Source: Methylophaga thalassica MP (GTDB lineage: Bacteria > Pseudomonadota > Gammaproteobacteria > Nitrosococcales > Methylophagaceae). Taken from it: DNA of 64,000 nt. Numbering within the stretch: position 1 is the stretch's first letter; the number at the start of each line of letters is the position of its first letter. A program made the position numbers and the translations under genes. Shown piece by piece: positions 10,882 to 19,688 of this stretch. The stretch covers positions 62,001 through 126,000 of the forward strand of contig NZ_AFIG01000003.1 of assembly GCF_000214595.1 (NCBI RefSeq), in the 5' to 3' direction. The notes beneath the pieces are model-generated. The model did not search any database and was not told the DNA's origin. It saw nothing but the letters and a program-made list of their open reading frames with translations.

Positions 10882-11673
10882 TTAAAAATTACCACCAGAG
10901 TTACCACCATTTAATTTGCCGCAAATAACTTGATATCGTGGACTTTCTTTAAAAAAGTGTAACGAAATATCAACCTTGATATATTTAATTCCGTCCAAGT
11001 CGATATAACTTAAAATCAATCCTTCGCGTGTTTGAGGTAATTGTGGTTCGTATCCACCAACATAGTAAGTAATATGTTTCTCTGCTGTTTTATCCAATAT
11101 ATGCTCAATAAGCAACGGCTCGAACCCATCGTGACCTAATTCAGCACAACAATATGCATGGGCGATCTTTGCTAACTGTTTTGAGAATGAATGTGGATTG
11201 GCCGTAGGAGAACGAAGACTAATTTTTGACCAACCCAATTTTACTCTAAGCTCTGTGAGTTTCGTTTCGCCCTGTTTGAGAAATTTTGACTCTAATGTGA
11301 ATTGGGACTCTTTCCCAGAAAGTAAGCCTGGTTGAGTATATTTAACAATGATTTGAAAGCTTGGTAGATCACGAACTAAGATATTTTCGGTCACTTTCCT
11401 ACCATTATTGTCTACTCCAGTAACTTCTAAATACTCATTAAGTTTGCCGGCGTTTTTGTTTCGTCTCGACTTAATACCCTCATAAGCCCTATGCAAACCA
11501 TAGAGCTGCCTTGCAATAATTAACTCATTTTTCGAGGTTATTTTTTGGCAGGTGTCACAGCTCGATTTTGGGAGAACCAGCTCACCTCCCAAGGCATATG
11601 GAATAATATGCTCGCGAGTAAGTGAATCATTAACAGTCCCACAATAAATGCACCTTTCAGCAGCTTCATACAT
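10882..11673 (-). CDS. HNH endonuclease family protein
   Basis: This protein of about 263 residues has an N-terminal HNH-type zinc finger nuclease motif: CIYCG, then REHIIPYALGG, then CDTCQ. The two Cys pairs and the EHIIP core are intact. The rest (residues 60-260) has no motif I recognise. I place the start at ATG 11673, because AAGGA lies nine bases before it; an ATG six codons upstream has no ribosome site. It converges on cyoE and lies just outside the tRNA-Cys island, so it may belong to an older insertion at the same locus. Role unknown; defence or mobile-element functions are common for such solitary HNH proteins. Confidence 0.75.
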   Translation of the reverse strand: MYEAAERCIYCGTVNDSLTREHIIPYALGGELVLPKSSCDTCQKITSKNELIIARQLYGLHRAYEGIKSRRNKNAGKLNEYLEVTGVDNNGRKVTENILVRDLPSFQIIVKYTQPGLLSGKESQFTLESKFLKQGETKLTELRVKLGWSKISLRSPTANPHSFSKQLAKIAHAYCCAELGHDGFEPLLIEHILDKTAEKHITYYVGGYEPQLPQTREGLILSYIDLDGIKYIKVDISLHFFKESPRYQVICGKLNGGNSGGNF

Positions 11674-12174
11674 TAGTGAGGTTCCTTCCATGTAGTTTTT
11701 TCTATTTAATTTGCTGTCAGCATATACAAGTTTAGGGTGTCGGTCAGTTGATTGGTCAACCTAGACATTTCATGCCGCTCCCCCCCCCCCGCCAGTAAAG
11801 GGACTACCTAAGTGGGATTCTATACCCCCACTCCATTTCTGCCATGACAAGAAATATACTATGGTGTCGGTCAGGTTGCACACGATACTTAAGATATTGA
11901 GAGATATTGAGGGTCAGAGTAAAAATAACTTATTTTTCGATTCTGAGGATAGGTTTTAGTACGGTCACTTTTATCCCTATCAACATTTCAATCTATTGTC
12001 TGAACTTATCATTGCCTAAAGCTGATGCAAAACCTGTATTGGTAGCTCTTCTCACGCTGTCAGTCATACTTTAGGTAGTAAAGCTTGAAGGCATGTACTT
12101 CAACAAGTGAAAGCGACCCTCAGTGATTATGTGCGGGTAATTATTTAGTGGGTGGTTAAACAGAAATAACAGGC
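11674..12174. other. Gene-free region between HNH gene and tRNA-Cys downstream terminator
   Basis: No convincing coding frame. It includes an 11-base run of C at 11780-11790 and two copies of the short sequence GTGTCGGTCAG (near 11739 and 11863). It is probably the former chromosomal region downstream of tRNA-Cys, disturbed by earlier insertions. Confidence 0.4.
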
Positions 12175-12197
12175 ATAAAAAAAGCGCTTAAAAGCGC
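12175..12197 (-). terminator. Original rho-independent terminator of tRNA-Cys
   Basis: Read on the minus strand, a GCGCTT/AAGCGC hairpin is followed by seven T. It lies about 30 bases beyond the 3' tRNA fragment at 12228-12278, so it was the terminator of tRNA-Cys before the island separated them. Confidence 0.75.
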
Positions 12198-12227
12198 CTG
12201 ATGCTGATTTGTTTATCTGGGGTTGAA

Positions 12228-12278
12228 AAATGGAGGCTGGGGTCGGAATCGAACCGGCGTACACGGAGTTGCAGTCCG
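12228..12278 (-). repeat. attL: 51-bp fragment of the 3' end of tRNA-Cys
   Basis: These 51 bases are identical to 48325-48375, which includes the 3' part of the complete tRNA-Cys gene from the anticodon loop through CCA. Identity stops at 12279, in the anticodon loop, where the island begins. This is the classic footprint of integrase-mediated insertion into a tRNA 3' end. Confidence 0.95.
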
Positions 12279-12437
12279 TTAATTATATATGTATTTCAGA
12301 GTGTTACACAAGAAACACACTCTCTGACACCCAACCTAATAAATTTCTTTATTTTTTTCTTCAAAATTACCACCTAATTGTTAGCTTTGCGCAAACATCA
12401 CTTAATGACAAATATTATCCACTGGCCACGAAGCTTC

Positions 12438-12986
12438 TTAAATAAGATCGCCTATTGGATTTTTCGAAGTCACGGTTAGTGCTCTAATCCAATGAATTCG
12501 ATTCTCTGTATACGTTTCCATGTAAATATATAGCTGCTCTTTAATATACATCATAGCCATTATATCTCTTACAAACTCTTTTCCCATCCATAAGTCAGCT
12601 TCCCAGGTTGGCTTCCCTCTTACCTTACGATAATTCCCAATCCCTTTTGGCGGCGGACTTAGTACTGGGAAGCTATCTTCTTTATACTTTTTATAAATAC
12701 GACTTCCAAAGTCATCTCTCTTGTGAAAGTCATCCAAAGTAGCATTTAGGTTACTTTTCCCTAGCTCACGACCTATGATCTGAGCTGTAAAATTATGACC
12801 AGATAGTTTCTCTGAATAGAGACACTCACCGTAGAGAATGACTGATGGATAGTAATCGTGAATGTGATCGGATGGTTGATAAAATATTGGTCTATTTGTA
12901 TAGAGGTTGTAATGCAGGGATGCATCACACTTGAGGTCTGCACTCCTAACCATAATTACCACTTCATCATAATTTCGTCCGGTCAT
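12438..12986 (-). CDS. Hypothetical protein
   Basis: This 182-residue soluble protein matches no family I recognise. It is rich in aromatic residues and charged in the middle (KRDDFGSRIYKKYKED). The C-terminal part (residues 130-175) looks like an alpha-beta unit with several Met and Tyr residues. A GGAG sits seven bases before the ATG at 12986, supporting this start. It is the first gene inside the left end of the island, and nothing in it suggests a recombinase or regulator. Confidence 0.6.
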   Translation of the reverse strand: MTGRNYDEVVIMVRSADLKCDASLHYNLYTNRPIFYQPSDHIHDYYPSVILYGECLYSEKLSGHNFTAQIIGRELGKSNLNATLDDFHKRDDFGSRIYKKYKEDSFPVLSPPPKGIGNYRKVRGKPTWEADLWMGKEFVRDIMAMMYIKEQLYIYMETYTENRIHWIRALTVTSKNPIGDLI

Positions 12987-13369
12987 AATAGCTCCGCAAC
13001 ACGATTAAGTTTGCCTGATGCTGGTAGTATTTTCTGAGAGATTTTTTGCATTTTGATAAATCCAGTACCTTTCAGGCCATAGATGACATCAAAAATATGT
13101 TAGCTCGATATACGTACGATTAAATATCACCATAAACTTGATGTTCAGTTAGTGGCCTTTTAAACTTTTCTTAAAAAGTAGTGAAGTGACATATGACAAA
13201 CTCAGTTTTCTATCTGGAATTATGAGAACTTTTTTTAAAAGTTGCTGATGGTTATTGATAAATAATGACTTTTGAAAGCCCTTAACTTTTAATGTTGATT
13301 TAGTTTTCCCGAATGAAATATTTTGTTCATAAAATGAGATCCGATAAGTTCCTATTCGCCGGATTGTTG
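12987..13369. other. Gene-free AT-rich stretch
   Basis: About 380 bases without a convincing gene on either strand. It is AT-rich with scattered short stops and probably holds the promoter for the leftward gene at 12986. No terminator hairpin is evident. Confidence 0.4.
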
Positions 13370-13714
13370 TTATTTCATTTGCTTAAATGAAACCCACATA
13401 TCCGCCATATCACGCGGAGCGCCCTCGTACTGCGCGAATTTCACAGCGTTCTTCAAATCAATATTGTTGGTGAAACTATCGATATTCTCGAAACTATCCA
13501 GCTCTTCGAGTTGGTCAGCTGATGAGACGCTGTAAATCTCCTTCAGCTCATCACTCAGATATTCGATTTCATAATCATGTGCAACGAAAAGCGTATGCAG
13601 GCATGGGTTCGCACTCTGATCAGCAGTAAAATCTAAATCTAAGACCCGTTGCCCGCAGAATGGGCAATAGATGTTGTTCATATGGCCGCGGCTAAACTCA
13701 ACACGACTTATCAT
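13370..13714 (-). CDS. Small hypothetical protein with a zinc-ribbon-like CPFCG motif
   Basis: The 114-residue protein begins with a short stretch leading into IYCPFCGQRVLDLD near residue 15, a CxxC knuckle; a lone Cys follows at about residue 38 (NPCLHTLFVAHDYEIEY). The rest is acidic. AGGAGAG lies eight bases before the ATG, so the start is well supported. It sits downstream of the BREX operon terminator, so it is probably transcribed separately. Function unknown; a metal-binding accessory role is possible. Confidence 0.65.
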   Translation of the reverse strand: MISRVEFSRGHMNNIYCPFCGQRVLDLDFTADQSANPCLHTLFVAHDYEIEYLSDELKEIYSVSSADQLEELDSFENIDSFTNNIDLKNAVKFAQYEGAPRDMADMWVSFKQMK

Positions 13715-13764
13715 AAAGTTGCTTCTCTCCTGAAGTTAGGTTGTTAATGGTTGTGTCAAAGCAT

Positions 13765-13803
13765 AAACCCAAAAAGCGACATTTAATGTCGCTTTTTGGG
13801 TTT
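13765..13803 (-). terminator. Strong hairpin terminator after brxL
   Basis: A 39-base nearly perfect inverted repeat whose arms include AAACCCAAAAAGCGACAT and its complement, with A and T runs inside the stem. It lies 35 bases beyond the brxL stop and separates the BREX operon from the small zinc-ribbon gene. It could work in both directions. Confidence 0.8.
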
Positions 13804-13837
13804 CACAATGGTGGAATAAATTTATTTCTGAACTATC

Positions 13838-15892
13838 TTAATGTTGCTTTATGTACGTCACTTCAAAAGCCCTACATTGTCGATACTTCTGCATTCGGTT
13901 TGCAAAACTAAAGGCATCACCCATTTCGTAATGCTGAAAAATATCTAAGCCTCGATCTAAGGAAATCTTCCATCCATGATCTGTCACGATATGCCTAGCA
14001 TGCTGAGCCCCAGAATTGTCGAAATCCCATGAGAAGCTAATACCCAACATTGCACTAGCCTCTTTCATCTTCTCAAAATGCTCTTTTTGCTGCTCACCTT
14101 TGAAGTCATCTTCAACGGTAATTAAGTGAACTGCTACCTCTTCATCATCAGATTTGAATTTCACGATAGTTTCGAGGAGTTCCATAACGTTACGAATTTG
14201 ATAAAAAGCCCTGATGTAAGGATCAGTTATCGTAATATCTGTTGCGCCCCGGAGATAAGCACCAAACAAAGAATCGTATGACAGGCCTTTCTGATTCTCT
14301 TCAAATGTCAGATGTTTTTCTTCAGGTGCTGGATCTGTAGTAGTATTAGTTTGTGTTTGACCAGATGACGTCCCGTCTTGGAACTGATATTCTTCTAAAT
14401 CACCATCATCCCCCTCAGCAACGGTGTGGTGGAAATAGTTGGGGTATTCTTTTTCCTCAAGGGTTCGAACTCGAATTTTCTTACCTGTCTGACTTTGATA
14501 GCTAAAATCGACATCGGCATATGTCGTATCAATTCTTAATAGCTGGTCTTTAACCCGCTTTCTTCCCTCCATAGCCAAGGTGAGAATCTCTTCAATATTT
14601 TCTTGGGTTGCCCCACCATGCGGGAATAAGATCTTCATGAGGCCAGAGAAGGTTTTGTTGATGGCATCACGGTCACGAGTAGATATGTCACTTGATAGGG
14701 TGAAATGCTCTTTGTACTGATCTGAAAAGTCCTGGTTACGCAGGTGACGAAGAATCTCTGCGAGATAATCTACCACAAACCCATATCCATTGGAGAACAT
14801 CTCTCCACGGATAATATCAACCTCCCAACCTGGAATGTAGAAGTGCAGACGATCCAGAAAGGCTGAGTCATAGAATTTTTCTGGTAACGCATCGAACAAG
14901 TCAGAGTGCTTCAACATGTAAGGCACGCTGTGTTCAGTGTTACCGACAAAAACCATTGAAGCATCAGCACCCAAGGTCTCAACACCACGAGAAAATGACT
15001 TATTCGCCATATAGTTTTTCATGATGTCGACAAGTGCCTTATCAACACGCTTCTTCTTGCCCGCGAACTCGTCAAAAGCCACACAATCCCAATAACCCAC
15101 TAAGCCAATCTTACCTGAAGAATTATTCACAAACAGCTTAGGTACAGTAACCTCACCACCAGAAATCAAAATGCCGTGTGGTGAAAACTCAGAATATATA
15201 TGGGACTTACCTGTGCCTTTCGGACCTAGCTCTATAAGATTGTAATTACGCTCACAGAAAGGGATTAGACGTATCAGCTGAATTAACTTACTTCGACGTC
15301 CAAAATACTCAGGGTTAAAACCTACACTCTGGATAAGTACATCAATCCACTCATCTAAGCTGAATTTCTTGCGGGCGTCGATATAACTTTCGTAATCGAA
15401 ATGAGACATCTGGATGGGTTTGAGGCTAGCTAGAATCCAAGGACTCGCATCCTTATCCTCAGTATGCTCATATTCAATGTCAGCAATGCACCAAACACCA
15501 CCCACAAGCAGTTTTGGATGTCTTTTTATGGTGTCTGAATCAATCAAAACCTTTTTTATACCAAGGTTTGAAAACTCAGCTTCATAGACATCCTTTTTAT
15601 CATTCAAAGCAACGCTGATTTTATCGATGACTTTGTGTCGGCCTTTCTCACGAATTGTAGACCTTATCAACCCGGCCTCATTACGATGAACATAATGCTT
15701 TGCCAGAATCTCCTTAACCGTCTCTATACCAGTTTCGATGGTAGCTTCATCGCTGGTTGCACAATACTGTCCCAGCAGATACTCAAGCACATAGGATGGA
15801 ACAATGGCATTCCCCTTGACCGTTTTTACTAGATCTTTACGAACAACCAGGCCAGGAAACTGTTCATTGATTTTTTTATCCAGTTGATTCAT
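13838..15892 (-). CDS. brxL: BREX system Lon-related ATPase BrxL
   Basis: The 684-residue protein is the last gene of the BREX operon. An N-terminal domain (1-200) leads to an AAA+ region with the Walker A motif ELGPKGTGKSH near residue 222 and an acidic WDCVAFDEFAGK motif about 45 residues later. After a low-complexity Gln/Thr linker near 505-520, the C-terminal part (about 530-684) resembles a MIT_C-type, PLD-fold domain: DPYIRAFYQIRN, then GWKISLDRGLDIF. I see no Lon Ser-Lys protease dyad. BrxL is an AAA+ DNA-binding ring needed for phage exclusion in many type 1 systems. The annotated frame opens at a GTG, but the following ATG at 15892 is more likely. It is 13 bases after pglZ. Confidence 0.92.
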   Translation of the reverse strand: MNQLDKKINEQFPGLVVRKDLVKTVKGNAIVPSYVLEYLLGQYCATSDEATIETGIETVKEILAKHYVHRNEAGLIRSTIREKGRHKVIDKISVALNDKKDVYEAEFSNLGIKKVLIDSDTIKRHPKLLVGGVWCIADIEYEHTEDKDASPWILASLKPIQMSHFDYESYIDARKKFSLDEWIDVLIQSVGFNPEYFGRRSKLIQLIRLIPFCERNYNLIELGPKGTGKSHIYSEFSPHGILISGGEVTVPKLFVNNSSGKIGLVGYWDCVAFDEFAGKKKRVDKALVDIMKNYMANKSFSRGVETLGADASMVFVGNTEHSVPYMLKHSDLFDALPEKFYDSAFLDRLHFYIPGWEVDIIRGEMFSNGYGFVVDYLAEILRHLRNQDFSDQYKEHFTLSSDISTRDRDAINKTFSGLMKILFPHGGATQENIEEILTLAMEGRKRVKDQLLRIDTTYADVDFSYQSQTGKKIRVRTLEEKEYPNYFHHTVAEGDDGDLEEYQFQDGTSSGQTQTNTTTDPAPEEKHLTFEENQKGLSYDSLFGAYLRGATDITITDPYIRAFYQIRNVMELLETIVKFKSDDEEVAVHLITVEDDFKGEQQKEHFEKMKEASAMLGISFSWDFDNSGAQHARHIVTDHGWKISLDRGLDIFQHYEMGDAFSFANRMQKYRQCRAFEVTYIKQH

Positions 15893-15905
15893 CACTTATC
15901 CAATC

Positions 15906-18407
15906 CTAAAAGTCGAAATCACTCGTAAAGGAGCGTCGCATTGTATAACGAAGAGATTTATATTCTTTGAAGTGTGAGGTCCCCGCATGCCGCTCCTCGA
16001 GCTTGAGTATCACTTCTTCTCCGTTGGCATCATCAGCTTCACGCGTCAATACAAACCGCATCGGTAACTCACGGTCTCGGGGATTATCAGAGCTCAAATC
16101 AAAAGTCAGCTCATGCGTATCAGAGATCAACTTACCTGATTGAGTGTATATCCCAGCTTTCAATTGACGTGGCTGAAGCTTGTCAGTGACAGGTGCAACT
16201 TGATAGAACGCCACTGCAACCTGTCCTGAGGTAATCACAGTGCTTCCACCGCGCAGGATCTCAACCTCCACTGCACTGACATCACTTTTGCGCTTTTTAT
16301 TGATTTTAATGATCGGAATTACAGTCTCTTGAAGCGTTGCCCCACCGTGAACAAAGCGACTACCCGAACCACTTTTACGCAGTCTGTTGATTGACTTCGG
16401 TACACGAATTTCAACATCACCAGACAACCCAAGCTGTGAAGATGTGAAAGAATGGAGGCTGTTTGAATCACTTAAGCCTTTACCCAAGACAAACCGCCTG
16501 TCTGAGTAAAGAATAGAATCTCCACTAACATCTACGCTTGAAAAATCACTCTCATCAATCGCTCTATGCTGATAAATAAAGCCATGATCGGCTGTCACGA
16601 GTATATTCGAGGCATTCGCAGCAGTGAGCTTTTTGATCAACCTGATTAAATCATCCAATGCTTCTTCAGCGGCCTCAAATGCTCTACCTTCTGAGTGAAT
16701 TTTGTCACCAGTATGGTCGATTCTATTATGGTAAATGTAAACCACATCACTGGCTTTCAGCATTTCACGACTGTCATCTCGACTCAGTGACATAAAGTCT
16801 TCTGCCGTGATTGCCTTACCTCTACCATCAATGGCAGCTTTCAGAATTTTGTCACGATTGGCGGTGCCCATCGAGCTCTGACTATCCACGTGCACTGTCC
16901 CAGTATCATTGTCAGCAATGGCTAGCTCTTGATTAGGCAGCAGGGCTGCCATTCCCAATTGAGTATAGCTAGGCAGCATCGATAAAGCTGGCTCAAGTTC
17001 AGCGCTATATCTATCTTCTTGTCGAATCAAGCTTAATAACTCATCGCCGATTTCATAACGCATTGCATCAGAGATGATGACGCAAACCCTATTATCTCTA
17101 TTCAAGAATGGCCTTACCCAGAGCTCAAAGAAGTTTTTCTGTAATGGCACCGGAGACGCATCCCATTTTTCCACGCCATCCACAAGAGCTTGGAAAGCAT
17201 CTCCAAGCTTCAATAGGTAATTATTGGAGTAGAGGTTCTCAATTTGTTCTGATAAAGCTGCTGTCATTGATGGATGTGCAGCGCGACGAGTATGGTAGAT
17301 AAACTTACGATAGTACTGATCCAACAGATACCAAGTTTGGCAATAACGCTGCACACCATCCGCCAGACTTTCTATCTGAAGCTTAACCTCACCAATGGTT
17401 TGAATAAATAGCGCGGCATAGTCTATGGCTTCATAGAGATGTTGATATTCTTGATACCAGTGCCCCTGACGACGCTGCCGCACCCAGAGTGCCACATCAC
17501 CCGATGAAATAGTTCGCTCACTCAACTCACGAACCAGATCACTGATAATTTTTCTGTCGATTAGCTGGAAATAATCCAACTCGATCAAATCTCGGAAATC
17601 CCTACTGGAAAGATCCTGCTCAATTGCTAAGACCTCAGCACATTCCTCTGATAACTTTTCAAAACACTGTTCATACTGACGACTATCCTTCCAGCGTTTT
17701 AGAAAGACCAACGCATCGCCTCTTAGAGTGAATTCACCATCAGTACCCATTGCAAAACAAGACTTGAAAAGTTCAATGACGAAATCTCTAATACTTGGCG
17801 TTGCAGATTGATAGCCGTAATGTCTTGCCATCTGCTCCCATAAAAAAGACTCCAGCTCACAACGTCGAATAAGCTTAACTTTCTCATCATCACCCTCTGC
17901 AAGTTCTTGCAGAAGAGACTGAACAACCACCTCTATACGTGGCTCATCAGTACCAGCACAAACAGCCAACATCTTCAGTTGAATTACACCAGGCGTATCA
18001 TCAGCGTTTAATAGCTTTTTAAGACCGTCCTTACGCTTAGCCGCTTGGAAAAATTCAGCATGACTCTGAACCAAGTCGGCAAACTCCAAACCCAGACTCA
18101 GCTCTGAAAGCCAGATGGCAATCTGATCGGTCCGAAACTCACCATGAGCCAATTGTACGTCTAGGAGCCAATTATTCAGGTCATCAGGTTGAGGGCCATC
18201 ATGAAACAGCAAAAATTTCTTTTTAGGTTCTTCACGCAGGATATGATGCTTTAACGTAAATTCGTTATTGGCAATCTCCAGCTTTTCTATGCCAGATAAT
18301 TCTAAAGCCTCAAAGTCATCACGAAGTTCATGCTTGGCGTCATACCAAAAGACAATCCTGTGCTTATCAAAAAGGTTGGTAAGAGCTTGAGAGATGCGAT
18401 TGCTCAT
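15906..18407 (-). CDS. pglZ: BREX phosphatase-like protein PglZ (BrxZ)
   Basis: The 833-residue protein has an alkaline-phosphatase-superfamily PglZ domain. The metal-binding motif VCVIISDAMRYEIGDEL is near residue 445 and ILVTADHGFIYQHR near residue 605. The N-terminal 400 residues are helical, and the C-terminal part is a beta-rich domain. PglZ is a core BREX component, required with PglX for host adenine methylation and phage exclusion. Its ATG shares one base with the TAA of the upstream Shedu-like gene (TAATG), so the two are probably translationally coupled. Confidence 0.93.
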   Translation of the reverse strand: MSNRISQALTNLFDKHRIVFWYDAKHELRDDFEALELSGIEKLEIANNEFTLKHHILREEPKKKFLLFHDGPQPDDLNNWLLDVQLAHGEFRTDQIAIWLSELSLGLEFADLVQSHAEFFQAAKRKDGLKKLLNADDTPGVIQLKMLAVCAGTDEPRIEVVVQSLLQELAEGDDEKVKLIRRCELESFLWEQMARHYGYQSATPSIRDFVIELFKSCFAMGTDGEFTLRGDALVFLKRWKDSRQYEQCFEKLSEECAEVLAIEQDLSSRDFRDLIELDYFQLIDRKIISDLVRELSERTISSGDVALWVRQRRQGHWYQEYQHLYEAIDYAALFIQTIGEVKLQIESLADGVQRYCQTWYLLDQYYRKFIYHTRRAAHPSMTAALSEQIENLYSNNYLLKLGDAFQALVDGVEKWDASPVPLQKNFFELWVRPFLNRDNRVCVIISDAMRYEIGDELLSLIRQEDRYSAELEPALSMLPSYTQLGMAALLPNQELAIADNDTGTVHVDSQSSMGTANRDKILKAAIDGRGKAITAEDFMSLSRDDSREMLKASDVVYIYHNRIDHTGDKIHSEGRAFEAAEEALDDLIRLIKKLTAANASNILVTADHGFIYQHRAIDESDFSSVDVSGDSILYSDRRFVLGKGLSDSNSLHSFTSSQLGLSGDVEIRVPKSINRLRKSGSGSRFVHGGATLQETVIPIIKINKKRKSDVSAVEVEILRGGSTVITSGQVAVAFYQVAPVTDKLQPRQLKAGIYTQSGKLISDTHELTFDLSSDNPRDRELPMRFVLTREADDANGEEVILKLEERHAGTSHFKEYKSLRYTMRRSFTSDFDF

Positions 18408-19627
18408 TATTGTCTGAGGCCTCTTTTACTAAACCGAGAATAATTGTGATGAATCATCGAGATGATATTGTCTAGTCTTCTTAAAAGATCATCGTAAGTC
18501 ATTATATCCATGATGTTGGCATACTTACGCCTAATAACTTCAAAATCGAATCTCTGGTCAGCGTTCAAATCATTGACCCGGCCCAGTATCACAATAGCTT
18601 TGGGGTTAGTAATTCTAAGCTCAAAGTTATTAGGTAATTCACTGCTGTGCTTACTAAAAATCGCTTTTTCACCAGCTCTGCCCCACTTGTTTAAATGAAA
18701 GAGATATTTTTCCACCTGCATCACTGCGCCCGTTAGCTCTGACGCCGGGGTGTGACTTTGTCTGTATCGGGGGGTAGCCGAGACAACTTGATTAGACTTT
18801 GGACGTTTGATTTCTATTACATCAATGGTTCCATTGGCATCTACAAGCGCAAGATCAATATAGCGATTGGTTGACTTGTTTGGATTAGAATAGAAATCCT
18901 TAATGTGAACATTTTCAAGCAGAGCAATGTACTTGGGAAAGATAAGTAGCAAAAACTCTGCAATGAGCTTCTGCCAATCATTTTCACTGTAGGAATCTGA
19001 GCTCTTAAGCATAGACTCAAGTTCATCTCTCACAAACTGAAATTTTCTCGGTTCGTAATCTTCAAGAAAAGCTATTCGTGAGACAGGCTCAACAGTTTTT
19101 TTTCGATTGAGATGATTGTCTAGTTTAGTCTGCTCGTCTGACATCGTGCCCAGATAATCTCTGATTACTCCTGCCACTCTGGCACCGCTGTAATGATCTA
19201 ATTCTGTCGATGTTGGGAAGTTCTTAAGTAGTGATTTAAAGGCCTCTTCGGGAATAGCTCCATCAGCAGTTCCACCAATCACGATAGACTCATTAATAAA
19301 CTTATCAATTTTCCTGAAAATAGAAATATTTCGATGAGCTACAAAAGTTTTCCTCTCAATAGGCAAGTCACTAGCCAGACGAAGGTCATGCTTGAGGCCC
19401 AAAATATTTTTATCGATGATGTAATAGCCATCTTCGAGTTTACCGAGCTGAAAGATACGCTGATCCGCATCATGATCATCCAACAAGTGTTGAGAACGGA
19501 AGCTAAAGCAATAGCCAACCGTGACAGATTCGCCTGCTTCAATTTGCTGGTCAATTTCTGAAAGTGGTCGTAATTCAGGACTATACAAAAGCAAAAGTGC
19601 CTTATGAGCCTTTAGTATGGTTATCAC
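18407..19627 (-). CDS. Shedu-like DUF4263 nuclease embedded in BREX operon
   Basis: The 406-residue protein ends in a DUF4263/SduA-type nuclease domain (about 210-390) of the PD-(D/E)xK class: ENDWQKLIAEFLLLIFPKYI, then RYIDLALVD (Asp near 256) and DVIEIKRP (ExK near 275), then MQVEKYLFHLNKW with the conserved Gln. The N-terminal 200 residues have no motif I recognise and may be the sensor part. Shedu is known as a single-gene anti-phage nuclease. Here it is the seventh-position gene in a BREX operon, overlapping the pglZ start by one base. The start is a GTG with GAGG just upstream. The association suggests a second killing activity tied to BREX expression. Confidence 0.8.
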   Translation of the reverse strand: MITILKAHKALLLLYSPELRPLSEIDQQIEAGESVTVGYCFSFRSQHLLDDHDADQRIFQLGKLEDGYYIIDKNILGLKHDLRLASDLPIERKTFVAHRNISIFRKIDKFINESIVIGGTADGAIPEEAFKSLLKNFPTSTELDHYSGARVAGVIRDYLGTMSDEQTKLDNHLNRKKTVEPVSRIAFLEDYEPRKFQFVRDELESMLKSSDSYSENDWQKLIAEFLLLIFPKYIALLENVHIKDFYSNPNKSTNRYIDLALVDANGTIDVIEIKRPKSNQVVSATPRYRQSHTPASELTGAVMQVEKYLFHLNKWGRAGEKAIFSKHSSELPNNFELRITNPKAIVILGRVNDLNADQRFDFEVIRRKYANIMDIMTYDDLLRRLDNIISMIHHNYSRFSKRGLRQ

Positions 19628-19688
19628 AAATAAACCTCAATCTATATGAGCACTGATAATCTGCAATGAAAATTGTTCAATCAAACAT

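Noticed and set aside
10882-11673. HNH gene as part of the tRNA-Cys island
   Set aside because: It lies outside the 51-bp repeat and beyond the original tRNA terminator.
12230-12445. Small plus-strand gene over attL
   Set aside because: The frame runs through the antisense of the tRNA-Cys fragment and has no ribosome site; it is a chance open frame.
12438-13714. Left-end genes as part of BREX
   Set aside because: A strong terminator at 13765-13803 separates them from brxL and neither matches a known BREX gene.
13838-15892. BrxL as a normal Lon protease
   Set aside because: The C-terminus resembles a MIT_C/PLD-fold domain and no Ser-Lys dyad is visible, so I annotate it as a Lon-related ATPase only.
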